Positions 32,300 through 38,880 of a stretch of 42,406 nucleotides of DNA are shown here, in pieces; positions within the stretch are counted from its first letter, which is position 1, and each line of letters begins with the position of its first letter. The position numbers were made by a program, and so were the translations under genes. A model generated the notes under the pieces. The model saw nothing but the letters and a program-made list of their open reading frames with translations, had not been told where the DNA came from and did no database searches. This stretch comes from a virus, in the IMG/VR virus record IMGVR_UViG_3300046836_000104, positions 1-42,406 of that record, one strand, 5' to 3'.

Positions 32300-32947
32300 A
32301 TGTCGCTCCCGCTCTCGCTCCTCTTCGGCAAGTGGCAGCAGTTCACCGACGACCTCGGGGCACCGCTCGCCAACGGCAGCCTCAAGTTTTTCATCGCCGG
32401 CACCACGACGCCGCAAGCGGTCTATGCCGACAGCGACGGCATGACATCGCTCGGCACGACGGTGGACTTGAACGGCGCGGGCCGGCCGTCGTCGGGATCG
32501 AATCTCGTCGGTGTCTACCTGCTGCCCACCGGCTACAAGGTGAACGTCTACAACCAAGCCGCCGTGCTGCAGAGCTCGACCGATGACGTGGAAGACGTCG
32601 GATCGGCGTTCCTCGCAGACTTGGCGAACATCTGGGCGACGGGCTCGAAGTCGGTCACGACCGGCTACACCGTGGCTGACAGCGATAACTGGGTGTCAGT
32701 CTCCGAACCGACGACCAATCCGGCCATTCTCAACTTGCCAGCGGCGGCCTCTCGAGGCGGCGTGCTGTTCGTGCAGAATATCGGCCCGACGCCCGTATCG
32801 GTCACGCCGAACGGGAGCGAAACCATCAACAGTATCGCTGGCGCCTATGCGTTGCCGATTGCGGCGTCCCCCGTGTTCCCGGCGCTGCTCCTGCTGTCCG
32901 ATGGCGTGAGTAACTGGCTGGCATTCCAGAGCCTTGGCGCGCACTAA
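32300..32947 (+). CDS. Tailspike or tail-fibre protein with virion-binding start
   Basis: 215 residues. The N-terminus (DDLGAPLANGSLKFFIAGTTTPQAVYADSDGMTSLG and VDLNGAGRP) is the common head- or neck-binding module of phage tailspikes and fibres. The rest is a beta domain (SDNWVSVSEPTTNPAILNLP to the end). It is much shorter than enzymatic tailspikes, so it may be a short fibre or an adaptor for another spike. The TAG of the upstream gene is followed directly by its ATG, in the same frame. Confidence 0.65.
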   Translation: MSLPLSLLFGKWQQFTDDLGAPLANGSLKFFIAGTTTPQAVYADSDGMTSLGTTVDLNGAGRPSSGSNLVGVYLLPTGYKVNVYNQAAVLQSSTDDVEDVGSAFLADLANIWATGSKSVTTGYTVADSDNWVSVSEPTTNPAILNLPAAASRGGVLFVQNIGPTPVSVTPNGSETINSIAGAYALPIAASPVFPALLLLSDGVSNWLAFQSLGAH

Positions 32948-32966
32948 CCACTCAGGAGACAGAACC

Positions 32967-33206
32967 ATGAAGCATCAGACTGAGCACGACGCCCACGTGG
33001 CGGCCGTCACCGCCAGGATCGCCGCGATTCCGGCCTCAGACCACCGCGGCCGATTCCTCACGGCGGCCGCACCCATCATCGACAAGGGGCTGGAGATTCT
33101 GGACGATCCGACACTCGACCCGTCCGACAAGGTCGAGCTGGTCAGAGAGGCGCTGAACGAACTGCGGCACAAGGGCCTGCATCAGATTGCGGATCAGATT
33201 TTCTGA
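32967..33206 (+). CDS. Unknown 79-residue helical protein
   Basis: AGGAG at 32954-32958 before the ATG at 32967 is one of the better Shine-Dalgarno sites of the window. The protein is helical and acidic (HDAHVAAVTARIAAIPASD, then DKVELVREALNELRHKGLHQIADQIF). It is placed between the fibre gene and the membrane protein at 33468. The role is unknown. Confidence 0.6.
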   Translation: MKHQTEHDAHVAAVTARIAAIPASDHRGRFLTAAAPIIDKGLEILDDPTLDPSDKVELVREALNELRHKGLHQIADQIF

Positions 33207-33209
33207 AGT

Positions 33210-33410
33210 ATGGCTCGGGACGACCGGACCTCCGTGCGGTTGTTTATCTGGCTCCGCACGGGCGAAGTGATTGAGCAGGCGTGCTTTAAGCATCAGGTGG
33301 CGAAGACGACGCGCCGGCTGATGGCCCGTGGCTGTTACGCGCGGGTGTGGTCGACGGATCACACGCGAGAATCCTTGAGCCGCGTGGACCGGATTGAATG
33401 GACGACATAG
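33210..33410 (+). CDS. Unknown 66-residue protein
   Basis: Basic alpha/beta pattern: SVRLFIWLRTGEVIEQACFKHQVAKTTRRLMARGCYARVWSTD. It lies 3 bases after the previous stop. The alternating strand-helix-strand layout would suit a small nucleic-acid or protein-binding domain. The family is not recognised. Confidence 0.55.
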   Translation: MARDDRTSVRLFIWLRTGEVIEQACFKHQVAKTTRRLMARGCYARVWSTDHTRESLSRVDRIEWTT

Positions 33411-33467
33411 GACTCCTACGACAGCGGAGCGCAGAATGGTAGGATTTCGGTTAAATTATGGCCACTC

Positions 33468-33662
33468 ATGGACGTGACGCCGCTCCTCACCGCGCTGGAC
33501 AAATACGGCGCGCTGTTCGTGTTGGCCGCCCTATTGGCTTCGGGGTGGCTGATTCCGAAGAGCGTATATTTACGGGAAGTGGTGCGCGCCGACACTTACG
33601 AGAAGCTGGCCCAGAATGCCTTGGAGACGATGGCACGGTTGGTGAATCCGCCCAAGCCGTGA
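33468..33662 (+). CDS. Holin-like single-helix membrane protein
   Basis: 64 residues: a helical lead, GALFVLAALLASGWLIP at about 14-30 as one transmembrane helix, then a charged helical tail (REVVRADTYEKLAQNALETMARL). Its size and topology fit class III-like phage holins and small tail-end membrane proteins. I chose the ATG at 33468 because its stop overlaps the next start (GTGA). The assignment as holin is a guess from topology and position. Confidence 0.5.
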   Translation: MDVTPLLTALDKYGALFVLAALLASGWLIPKSVYLREVVRADTYEKLAQNALETMARLVNPPKP

Positions 33663-33841
33663 AGTGGACGATCTCGGCCTTCTGGGATTATCTGGCCGCC
33701 AAGTGGAACCCACGCTATGTCGTGAGCATGGCGAAGGCGCGGGAACTGGAGACTAAAGTCGCCGCCTATCGCGACGTGGTGGAAACCGCGATTACTCGCG
33801 CGCAGGCACGGCCGGTCGTGGATCGTCACGATCCGTCGTGA
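33659..33841 (+). CDS. Unknown 60-residue helical protein, last rightward gene
   Basis: GTG at 33659 overlaps the holin-like stop by 4 bases. The N-terminal part has aromatic residues (WTISAFWDYLAAKWNPRYVV) and the rest is a charged helix (AKARELETKVAAYRDVVETAITRAQAR), a shape seen in membrane-associated partners of holins, though no clear transmembrane helix exists. A leftward ORF at 33792-33908 overlaps its end. Confidence 0.5.
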   Translation: MKWTISAFWDYLAAKWNPRYVVSMAKARELETKVAAYRDVVETAITRAQARPVVDRHDPS

Positions 33842-33908
33842 CGGGCTGACGCCTGACGACGATCACCTTCTGCTCCCAGTCCTCGCAGACGTAGTCGCGT
33901 CCGACCAT
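33792..33908 (-). CDS. Possible 38-residue protein at the convergence
   Basis: The ATG at 33908 lies 5 bases after the stop of the HNH gene and reads MVGRDYVCEDWEQKVIVVRRQ, ending at TAA 33792-33794. It would overlap the rightward gene by 50 bases on the opposite strand. Sound composition and operon-like spacing support it; the very small size and antisense overlap weaken it. Confidence 0.35.
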   Translation of the reverse strand: MVGRDYVCEDWEQKVIVVRRQPVTTDRDDPRPAVPARE

Positions 33909-33913
33909 CGCGC

Positions 33914-34363
33914 TTATGTGACTTTCTTCCATCGACGCCGTTGGGCTGCATTGGCGCATAAGCGGCACCTTCTTTTTCCTGATTTGTAAGTCGCATTTAC
34001 TCCGGGAAGGTTGAGGTCATGCAGACCGTTTCTGCATAAGCCGTCTAATCGAACCCACGGATGTCGCCCTTTACGGTTCATATCGTCGGTGTTGTCTTTC
34101 GCCGTTCCCAAGAACAAATGAGCGGGATTCACGCATGCGCGCACATCGCACTTATGGAGCACCCACAGGCCATCAGGAATGGGTCCGTGAGTTAACTCCC
34201 ATGCCACTCGATGAGCCGGTGCCACGCGACGAGGATTACAGACGCCGATCTTCCCGTATCCCTTGTTGCTGAGTGTCGCGGTCCAAAGCCAACACGTTTC
34301 TGTTTTGAGGACTTTTGGCCAGAATAGATCTTGAAGTGGAGTAGGCTTAATGCCGGGCCGCAT
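33914..34363 (-). CDS. HNH endonuclease (HNH_3-like, homing type)
   Basis: 149 residues. AHRVAWELTHGPIPDGLWVLHKCDVRACVNPAHLFLGTAKDN (about 50-91) matches the HNH_3 pattern with H70, C72, C77, N79 and H82. A second Cys-rich end (GLCRNGLHDLN and RRCRLCANAAQRRR) could bind zinc and DNA. Such stand-alone phage HNH genes are usually mobile homing nucleases. GGAAGGA precedes the ATG at 34363. Its bases look less GC-rich than the structural genes nearby. Confidence 0.8.
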   Translation of the reverse strand: MRPGIKPTPLQDLFWPKVLKTETCWLWTATLSNKGYGKIGVCNPRRVAPAHRVAWELTHGPIPDGLWVLHKCDVRACVNPAHLFLGTAKDNTDDMNRKGRHPWVRLDGLCRNGLHDLNLPGVNATYKSGKRRCRLCANAAQRRRWKKVT

Positions 34364-34505
34364 GTTGGCATCCTTCCGAGATGCGAACGTCTGCCAAGGG
34401 CGCGGCGCGATTCCCCATGAATCGGTCGCGTCCGTTTATTTTACCTTTATTTCAGCCGCCTGTTGACGCTTCAGCCACATGGATGTGGCTTCAGACATGA
34501 CGACT

Positions 34506-34513
34506 TTTGCGGA
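34506..34513. repeat. 8-base target-site duplication, left copy
   Basis: TTTGCGGA at 34506-34513 abuts the left inverted repeat and is repeated exactly at 37039-37046, abutting the right one. Eight bases is the duplication length known for the IS1595 family. Confidence 0.92.
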
Positions 34514-34539
34514 GGTAATAATAGACTTGACTCACAGGC
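34514..34539 (+). repeat. Left terminal inverted repeat of the IS element
   Basis: GGTAATAAT, two bases, ACTTGACTCACA, one base, GC. The reverse complement of 37038-37013 gives the same apart from the two spacer bases after GGTAATAAT and the base after CACA. Confidence 0.9.
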
Positions 34540-34555
34540 TTAATCCTGCCATGAT
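34527..34555 (+). promoter_or_regulatory. Possible transposase promoter inside the left repeat
   Basis: TTGACT at 34527-34532 and CATGAT at 34550-34555 are 17 bases apart, a fair -35/-10 pair. A start 6-7 bases later would coincide with the transposase ATG at 34562, so translation could be leaderless. No ribosome site precedes that ATG. Confidence 0.35.
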
Positions 34556-34561
34556 TCCCTT

Positions 34562-35557
34562 ATGGCAACCGCGAACTGGCCCAAGACGCTTCAAGAGGCG
34601 GTGATCTACTTCTCGAATCCGGACACCTGCTTTCAGGCGGCTATCCGGATGCGCTGGAGCGGCGGCCCGGTGGCTTGCCCGACCTGCGGTTCGACCAACG
34701 TTCATTTCATCGCCACGCGCCAACTGTGGCGCTGCAAGGGCGAAAAACACGCCCGTCAGCAGTTCTCCGTCCGTATCGGCACGGTGATGGAGGACTCCCC
34801 GATCTCCTTGGACAAGTGGATGGTCGCCATGTGGCTTCTGGCGTCCGCGAAGAACGGGATTTCGTCCTACGAACTCGGTCGGGCCATTGGCATCTCGCAG
34901 AAGTCCGCGTGGTTCCTGCTCCACCGGATTCGGCTGGCGATGCAGGCGACGAACGGCGGCAAGCTGGGCGGCTCGGTCGAAGCGGACGAAACGTTCATCG
35001 GCGGCCGTGCGCGGAACATGCACGCGGGACGCAAGGCGCGTGTCCTGAAGGGCCGCGCGAGCGGCACAGTGGGCAAGATGGCCGTGATGGGTCTGCTCCA
35101 GCGCAACTCGCCTGACGGGCATTCTAAGGTCGTGACGGCCATCGTGCCGAACGTGCGCCGCTATCCGCTGCAGATGCAGATCCGGAAGCACGTCAAGACG
35201 GGATCGACGCTCTACACCGATGCACTGCGTTCTTACGAGACTCCTGCCGCGTGGGGCCCGCAGGATCTTTACGTCCACAAGGTGATCGACCATGCCGAGC
35301 GTTACGTGGACGGCGAAATCCACACGAACTCGATGGAGAACTTCTGGTCGCTCCTGAAGCGCACGATTCGCGGCACATACGTATCGGTCGAACCGTTCCA
35401 CCTGTTCCGCTACTTGGACGAACAGACGTTCCGCTTCAACTCGCGCAAGATGACGGACTCGGAGCGGTTTGAAGCCACGGGCCGAATGATTGTCGGCAAG
35501 CGACTGACGTTCAATGCGCTGACCGGACGTGACCTCTCGGAAAGTCGAACGAACTAA
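34562..35557 (+). CDS. IS1595-family (ISXO2-like) transposase
   Basis: 331 residues, full length for the family. The N-terminal zinc-ribbon part has CPTCGS (C39, C42) and WRCKG (C58). A helix-turn-helix-like stretch, SYELGRAIGISQKSAW, is at about 102-117. The catalytic domain has VEADETFIGG (D142), LYTDALRSY (D220) and HTNSMENFWSLLKR (N256/E259), the DDE/DDN core of this family. It cuts and joins the element ends. The reading frame is intact, so it may be active. Confidence 0.92.
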   Translation: MATANWPKTLQEAVIYFSNPDTCFQAAIRMRWSGGPVACPTCGSTNVHFIATRQLWRCKGEKHARQQFSVRIGTVMEDSPISLDKWMVAMWLLASAKNGISSYELGRAIGISQKSAWFLLHRIRLAMQATNGGKLGGSVEADETFIGGRARNMHAGRKARVLKGRASGTVGKMAVMGLLQRNSPDGHSKVVTAIVPNVRRYPLQMQIRKHVKTGSTLYTDALRSYETPAAWGPQDLYVHKVIDHAERYVDGEIHTNSMENFWSLLKRTIRGTYVSVEPFHLFRYLDEQTFRFNSRKMTDSERFEATGRMIVGKRLTFNALTGRDLSESRTN

Positions 35558-35599
35558 CGACAATAAAGGCCAACTGCGGCGAGGCAAGAGGAAACGCAA

Positions 35600-36016
35600 G
35601 TGAGGACCGAAATGGAAATACCGAAGGCTTATAACTGGGTGAAGGCGCGTTCTGCGTGCTCCGTGGATCAGTTGTTCCTGCTGCTCGCGCAGACGATCAA
35701 GGCCGATGTTGAGGCTGCGAATGCCCTGACGCCTAATCATCAAAACTTCAAATATGCGACCCCAACCACGGATCGCATCGTCGTGGTTCGGCCGGTGAAC
35801 GGCGGCCAATATACCGCTGGCGCGATCGTGTTTCGAAGGACGGTTACGGCCATTGAAGCGATCGACATGCCCAAAGATCCATCGACAGAGCAGGTAATGT
35901 TTTCCGGCATCCCATCCTTGGATGTCGGCGGAGAGTGCCGTCTTGAAGTTGAAGGCGAACCGCTGGAATTGTGGCAGTTCAGCCGCCGAGCATTGGAACC
36001 CTTCTTTTTCGCGTGA
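35600..36016 (+). CDS. IS passenger: unknown 138-residue protein
   Basis: GTG at 35600 has AGAGGAAA before it; an ATG at 35612 is the alternative. The product has a helical start (VKARSACSVDQLFLLLAQTIKADVEAAN) and a beta-rich second half (DRIVVVRPVNGGQYTAGAIVFRRTVTAIE and CRLEVEGEPLELWQFSRRAL). It is cargo of the element and not a phage gene. No toxin, resistance or enzyme motif is seen. Confidence 0.65.
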   Translation: MRTEMEIPKAYNWVKARSACSVDQLFLLLAQTIKADVEAANALTPNHQNFKYATPTTDRIVVVRPVNGGQYTAGAIVFRRTVTAIEAIDMPKDPSTEQVMFSGIPSLDVGGECRLEVEGEPLELWQFSRRALEPFFFA

Positions 36017-36021
36017 ACGAT

Positions 36022-36165
36022 ATGAGTCGAAACCCAATCCCAATCCCAAAGCTGGCAAGTAGCACGCCTGAAGATCGGTTCTACGAACTAGGCGCCAAGG
36101 TGATGCGATCAAGGCCGAAGAAACGAGCCGAGAAACGGCCATCGAAGGCGCGGAAGCCATCCTAA
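36022..36165 (+). CDS. IS passenger: 47-residue basic protein
   Basis: MSRNPIPIPKLASSTPEDRFYELGAKVMRSRPKKRAEKRPSKARKPS is highly basic at the end. It lies 5 bases after the previous passenger and overlaps the next start (TAATG). With its neighbours it forms a compact operon inside the element. It may bind nucleic acid or be a disordered partner; this is not shown. Confidence 0.5.
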   Translation: MSRNPIPIPKLASSTPEDRFYELGAKVMRSRPKKRAEKRPSKARKPS

Positions 36166-36974
36166 TGGGGTCCAGTGTCACGGAGATCATTCAGTCGGTT
36201 CGGCTGAAAATCACCCGTGCCGAACGACATTTCCAAGAGTTCAAAGACGCATTCAGTGGGAACAAGGGAACGATAAAAGGTCTCCACGAATGGTCCCTGC
36301 ATCTCGATTCTGTTCGGCAGGAATGGTCGTGGAGCGCCGATCTCCCTGAACCAACGCCCGAATGGGGAATCATCGTGGGAGACGCTATTCACCAATTGCG
36401 CGCCGCCTTGGATAACCTGGCGAGTCAGTTGGTGTTTGACCGCCTGAAGGACAAGAGCCTTTGGCGCAAGACCGCGTTTCCAATTTTCAAGAGCGATACC
36501 GAGCTTGCTAGCAGTCGTGTGGTTTGTAAGTTCAGAGATGCCCTGTTGCCACTCCATCCCGACCTGTGGGACGCCTTTGTCGATGCCCAACCATACAAGC
36601 GCCAAAGCGCCGCCCCCACCCAATGGCCCCTGTGGATACTGAGCGAATTGGACAACATCGACAAACACCGCACCATCGTCGTGGTGGGCAATGTAATCGC
36701 CGCACACATCAGTTCCATTGACCCATCGGGCCAGCGCGTCCCCGTCGAACTCCGCGAGAAAATACGATCTGGACAGAAAACGGGCCAATTCGCGTGGCCG
36801 GTCCCATTTCCCCCACAAGAAACGCATAGCGAGGGGACTATTAACCCTGAACTTTTCAGCGAGTTCACGGACACTGACGGCCTCTGCGATGGATGGGCTG
36901 TCGGCCGCACCGTCAGGGACATCATCACGACCGTGAATTGCACCGTGTCCGATTTCGAGCGTCGATTCGTCTAA
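36165..36974 (+). CDS. IS passenger: unknown 269-residue protein
   Basis: Helical first half (SVTEIIQSVRLKITRAERHFQEFKDAF) with GDAIHQLRAALDNLASQLVFDRL (about 72-94), a segment I have seen in uncharacterised bacterial proteins. NNIDKHRT-like sequence (ELDNIDKHRTIVVVGNVI at about 161-178) follows. It could be a HEPN-like or all-helical sensor fold, but no RX4-6H motif is evident, so I do not assign it. Its base composition is poorer in GC than the phage genes. Confidence 0.6.
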   Translation: MGSSVTEIIQSVRLKITRAERHFQEFKDAFSGNKGTIKGLHEWSLHLDSVRQEWSWSADLPEPTPEWGIIVGDAIHQLRAALDNLASQLVFDRLKDKSLWRKTAFPIFKSDTELASSRVVCKFRDALLPLHPDLWDAFVDAQPYKRQSAAPTQWPLWILSELDNIDKHRTIVVVGNVIAAHISSIDPSGQRVPVELREKIRSGQKTGQFAWPVPFPPQETHSEGTINPELFSEFTDTDGLCDGWAVGRTVRDIITTVNCTVSDFERRFV

Positions 36975-37012
36975 CCGGCCTGTCACGCCAGCGGCATTTT
37001 TCGACGGGGCAT

Positions 37013-37038
37013 GCTTGTGAGTCAAGTTAATTATTACC
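37013..37038 (-). repeat. Right terminal inverted repeat of the IS element
   Basis: On the minus strand: GGTAATAAT, two bases, ACTTGACTCACA, one base, GC, facing the left repeat. 37039-37046 repeats the 8-base target. Confidence 0.9.
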
Positions 37039-37046
37039 TTTGCGGA
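37039..37046. repeat. 8-base target-site duplication, right copy
   Basis: TTTGCGGA, identical to 34506-34513 and directly next to the right inverted repeat. Confidence 0.92.
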
Positions 37047-37153
37047 CCATTCTGGGCAGGTATTATCCACTTTGGCTTTAGTGAGATGAAGCCAGCAGAC
37101 GCCATGAAAAGTTGAGCGGTGCTTGAAATGAAGGCAGTCACCGCACGTCGGCA

Positions 37154-37381
37154 TCAGCCCTTCAACGCGTCCCGCGCCACATCTCGCATCGCCTGCACAT
37201 CCGCGAGCTTCACTTTCGGCCCGAAGCTGTCGCCGGGCAGCGCGGGGAACGACGGAATCCCACTGTTGGCAATCTCGGTCAGCGCGTCATGGTAGCGGCT
37301 GGCGCGGCGGGCCAGATCGGTCTGGTAGTCGGCGGCGTCGTTCGTGGCGGGCTTGGCGAGGCGGAACTGGTCAGGATGCAC
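37154..37381 (-). CDS. Unknown 75-residue protein
   Basis: MHPDQFRLAKPATNDAADYQTDLARRASRYHDALTEIAN is helical, followed by a Pro/Gly stretch and a C-terminal helix (KLADVQAMRDVARDALKG). Its stop overlaps the start of the gene disrupted by the IS. It is thus in the same operon, whose downstream part may be cut off by the insertion. Function unknown. Confidence 0.6.
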   Translation of the reverse strand: MHPDQFRLAKPATNDAADYQTDLARRASRYHDALTEIANSGIPSFPALPGDSFGPKVKLADVQAMRDVARDALKG

Positions 37382-37383
37382 GG

Positions 37384-37662
37384 TTAGTTCAACTCCGCTG
37401 GGCCGTCCCAGTCGTCGGCAGGTTCGGTGTGGGTGTAGCGCGTCGGCAGCTTGATGCTGATGGTGGTGCCGACCTTCGCGCCAGTCACCATGATCGGGTC
37501 GTCGCTCATCAGCCGTTTCATGACCTTCATTTCGCGTTCACAGTCGCGGACGTAGTGCTCTCTGGCCTTGTCCAACTGCTGCTGGCAGAAGGCCCGATGG
37601 TCGTCATCGGTCGCCATCGCCAGCGAGAACGCCCACGCTTCCATGAAGATCGTGTCAGGCAC
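37384..37662 (-). CDS. Unknown 92-residue protein
   Basis: GTG at 37662 (MPDTIFMEAWAFS) is used; an internal ATG at 37644 is possible and neither has a good ribosome site. The first half is helical and charged (DDDHRAFCQQQLDKAREHYVRDCEREMKVMKRLM), the second beta-like (IMVTGAKVGTTISIKLPTRYTH). No family is recognised. Confidence 0.6.
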   Translation of the reverse strand: MPDTIFMEAWAFSLAMATDDDHRAFCQQQLDKAREHYVRDCEREMKVMKRLMSDDPIMVTGAKVGTTISIKLPTRYTHTEPADDWDGPAELN

Positions 37663-37664
37663 GG

Positions 37665-37844
37665 TTACGCCCCCGTGTTCGGCGGGAAGAAGCCGTGGTC
37701 CCTGAGCCAGCGATCATTCGCCAACGTCTGATCGTTGATCTCCTGCGCAACCTGCGCCGCCGTCTTGCCGCCGTTCAACAGCGACAGCACCTTCTCGGCC
37801 AAGGCGATGGCGAGTTCGATTTCCTGCGGGGTGATGTCAGCCAT
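37665..37844 (-). CDS. Unknown 59-residue protein
   Basis: MADITPQEIELAIALAEKVLSLLNGGKTAAQVAQEINDQT is helical, with a short end (LRDHGFFPPNTGA). It is small, acidic and soluble, probably a helical bundle. Its ATG overlaps the upstream stop by TAATG and it lies 2 bases from the next start. Confidence 0.55.
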   Translation of the reverse strand: MADITPQEIELAIALAEKVLSLLNGGKTAAQVAQEINDQTLANDRWLRDHGFFPPNTGA

Positions 37845-38020
37845 TAGGTGATGTCCATTTCTTCGATGATTTCAATGACGCGAGATTCGAGCAGTTCAGC
37901 GGTCCCGCCGCATGTGGGACATTCGACCTTGGCGGGCTCGCGGCCGTCTGTAAAGACGATCGATCCGTTGGTGCATTCGCTGCACTTACGGTAAGTCGCC
38001 GTGTTCGTGACCCGTCTCAC
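37844..38020 (-). CDS. Zinc-ribbon protein, 58 residues
   Basis: GTG at 38020 overlaps the upstream TGA. RKCSECTNGSIVFTDG and VECPTCGGTAELLE place CxxC pairs at about 13-16 and 34-37, the usual zinc-ribbon spacing. The end is acidic (EIIEEMDIT). It is of the same general type as the ribbons at 6378-6784. Confidence 0.6.
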   Translation of the reverse strand: MRRVTNTATYRKCSECTNGSIVFTDGREPAKVECPTCGGTAELLESRVIEIIEEMDIT

Positions 38021-38388
38021 AGCGCCCCAATCGCGGCCGTGACCGCCGCCAGCGCCACGCGCAAGGTCGTCCCGGCGTTCGGATGCTTCGCCTGAGTGTC
38101 ATCGACGGCAGCGGACCAGCCGGTCTTGAGCGCGATCTTCCAACCCGAGGCCGAGGCTTGGATGACGACCAGTCCTTGATTCGCGTATTGCAGCACCGCG
38201 CCCGTGTCGGCCGTGGACAAGAGCGGCTTGCCGTTGGCGTCGAGCGTGCTGTTGGCGAGGATGGCCGCCTGAGAGAGCCCAATCAAGGCTTCCGCTGCCG
38301 TAGTTTTTTCATTACACGCCGACACAATCGACAGCGCCAGCACGAGCGCGACAGCGGACACGGCACGGGAGCGAAGCAGTCTCACCAT
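38017..38388 (-). CDS. Lipoprotein
   Basis: The ATG at 38388 (sharing a base with the upstream TGA) gives an N-terminus MVRLLRSRAVSAVALVLALS, then VSAC with lipidated C25: a basic n-region, hydrophobic h-region and lipobox typical of bacterial lipoproteins. The mature part is helical and polar, about 99 residues. Next to a two-helix membrane gene it could be the outer-membrane part of a lysis (spanin-like) system, but the length and Pro-poor content do not match Rz1. The mature protein's role is unknown. Confidence 0.65.
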   Translation of the reverse strand: MVRLLRSRAVSAVALVLALSIVSACNEKTTAAEALIGLSQAAILANSTLDANGKPLLSTADTGAVLQYANQGLVVIQASASGWKIALKTGWSAAVDDTQAKHPNAGTTLRVALAAVTAAIGAL

Positions 38389-38576
38389 CAGGGCTTCTCC
38401 TTGATCGGACACACAAGTAAATGGTCTTTCCAGCGTTCTTCGAGTCGCGCTGATCCGCCGTCGCCGTGTTCAACGAATGATGCGCCGCACAGGCACAGGG
38501 ACATCGAGACGCCTTCTTCCACCTTGACGGTGACTGGGACGTATTTGTCGTTCCAGAGCATCTTGATTTTGGCCAT
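38388..38576 (-). CDS. Unknown 62-residue protein with Cys motif
   Basis: MAKIKMLWNDKYVPVTVKVEEG is beta-like, followed by LCLCGASFVEHGD and CPIKEKP, giving three Cys and a His that might bind zinc. Its end overlaps the lipoprotein start by one base. The function is unknown. Confidence 0.55.
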   Translation of the reverse strand: MAKIKMLWNDKYVPVTVKVEEGVSMSLCLCGASFVEHGDGGSARLEERWKDHLLVCPIKEKP

Positions 38577-38710
38577 CAGAACTTACCGCCACGGGCACTC
38601 AGTGTGCTGTCACGCACGTCGTAGCCGCCGCCCGGCGACCATCGACTCCCAGCTTGCCCGCGACGGCTGAGAGAGTCTACTACCAGGGCACCGGCACGGG
38701 CTTGCCCCAA
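38576..38710 (-). CDS. Possible 44-residue protein, doubtful start
   Basis: The frame ends at TGA 38578-38576, which shares a base with the next ATG, as real genes do here. It reads DSLSRRGQAGSRWSPGGGYD and then RDSTLSARGGKF. The only in-frame start is TTG at 38710, inside the membrane gene upstream. It could instead be a vestige of a longer gene. Confidence 0.3.
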   Translation of the reverse strand: MGQARAGALVVDSLSRRGQAGSRWSPGGGYDVRDSTLSARGGKF

Positions 38711-38871
38711 ATCGCATACACCAGCACCCCAAGCGCCAGCACGACGTGAAGCAGCGTCAGCATGTCCTCGCCAATGCTAAAGCCCATCAGATGCAGCACC
38801 GGCGGCAAACACAGAAAGAACGCGACATAGAGCACGACGCCGAGGATGACTCGCACGAGGAACTGAAACAT
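38680..38871 (-). CDS. Two-helix membrane protein, holin-like
   Basis: AGGAG lies just before the ATG at 38871. FLVRVILGVVLYVAFFLCLPPVLHLMG (about 4-30) and MLTLLHVVLALGVLVYAIW (about 37-55) are two hydrophobic helices with a short charged loop. Two-helix proteins of about 60-70 residues are often class II holins. There is no endolysin beside it that I can recognise, so holin is only a topology-based suggestion. Confidence 0.5.
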   Translation of the reverse strand: MFQFLVRVILGVVLYVAFFLCLPPVLHLMGFSIGEDMLTLLHVVLALGVLVYAIWGKPVPVPW

Positions 38872-38880
38872 CGGAGGCTC

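Larger units (their letters stand above)
34514..37038 (+). mobile_element. IS1595-family insertion element with passenger genes, 2525 bases
   Basis: The boundaries are fixed by imperfect inverted repeats of 26 bases (23 matching) at 34514-34539 and 37013-37038, both starting GGTAATAAT, and by identical 8-base duplications outside. Inside lie a DDE transposase of the ISXO2/IS1595 type and three further ORFs in the same direction. Family members often begin with GG and carry passengers, in agreement. The intact ends and exact duplication suggest a recent insertion into the phage. Confidence 0.92.
34436..37154 (-). pseudogene. Small CxxC phage gene split by the IS1595-family element
   Basis: The 5' part (37154 down to 37039) reads MPTCGDCLHFKHRSTFHGVC, with a CxxC pair and two further Cys (C20 and C33), like other small zinc-binding phage proteins. 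The 3' part is 34505-34436. Removing 34514-37038 and one target copy joins them into an open frame of 61 codons ending KVK and TAA (34438-34436). The ATG overlaps the upstream stop (TGATG). The unspliced frame runs on into antisense IS sequence. Confidence 0.8.

Noticed and set aside
33411-33467. Inverted repeat TCCTAC...GTAGGA as a terminator
   Set aside because: A six-base stem with a 19-base loop and no U-run is too weak to call.
34532-36190. 552-residue minus-strand ORF across the IS element
   Set aside because: Antisense to the transposase and first passengers; no domain seen; starts and ends without fit to neighbours.
36162-37154. 330-residue minus-strand ORF
   Set aside because: Only the first 39 or so residues belong to the phage gene; from the inverted repeat onward it reads antisense through the passenger gene. 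It is an artefact of the insertion.
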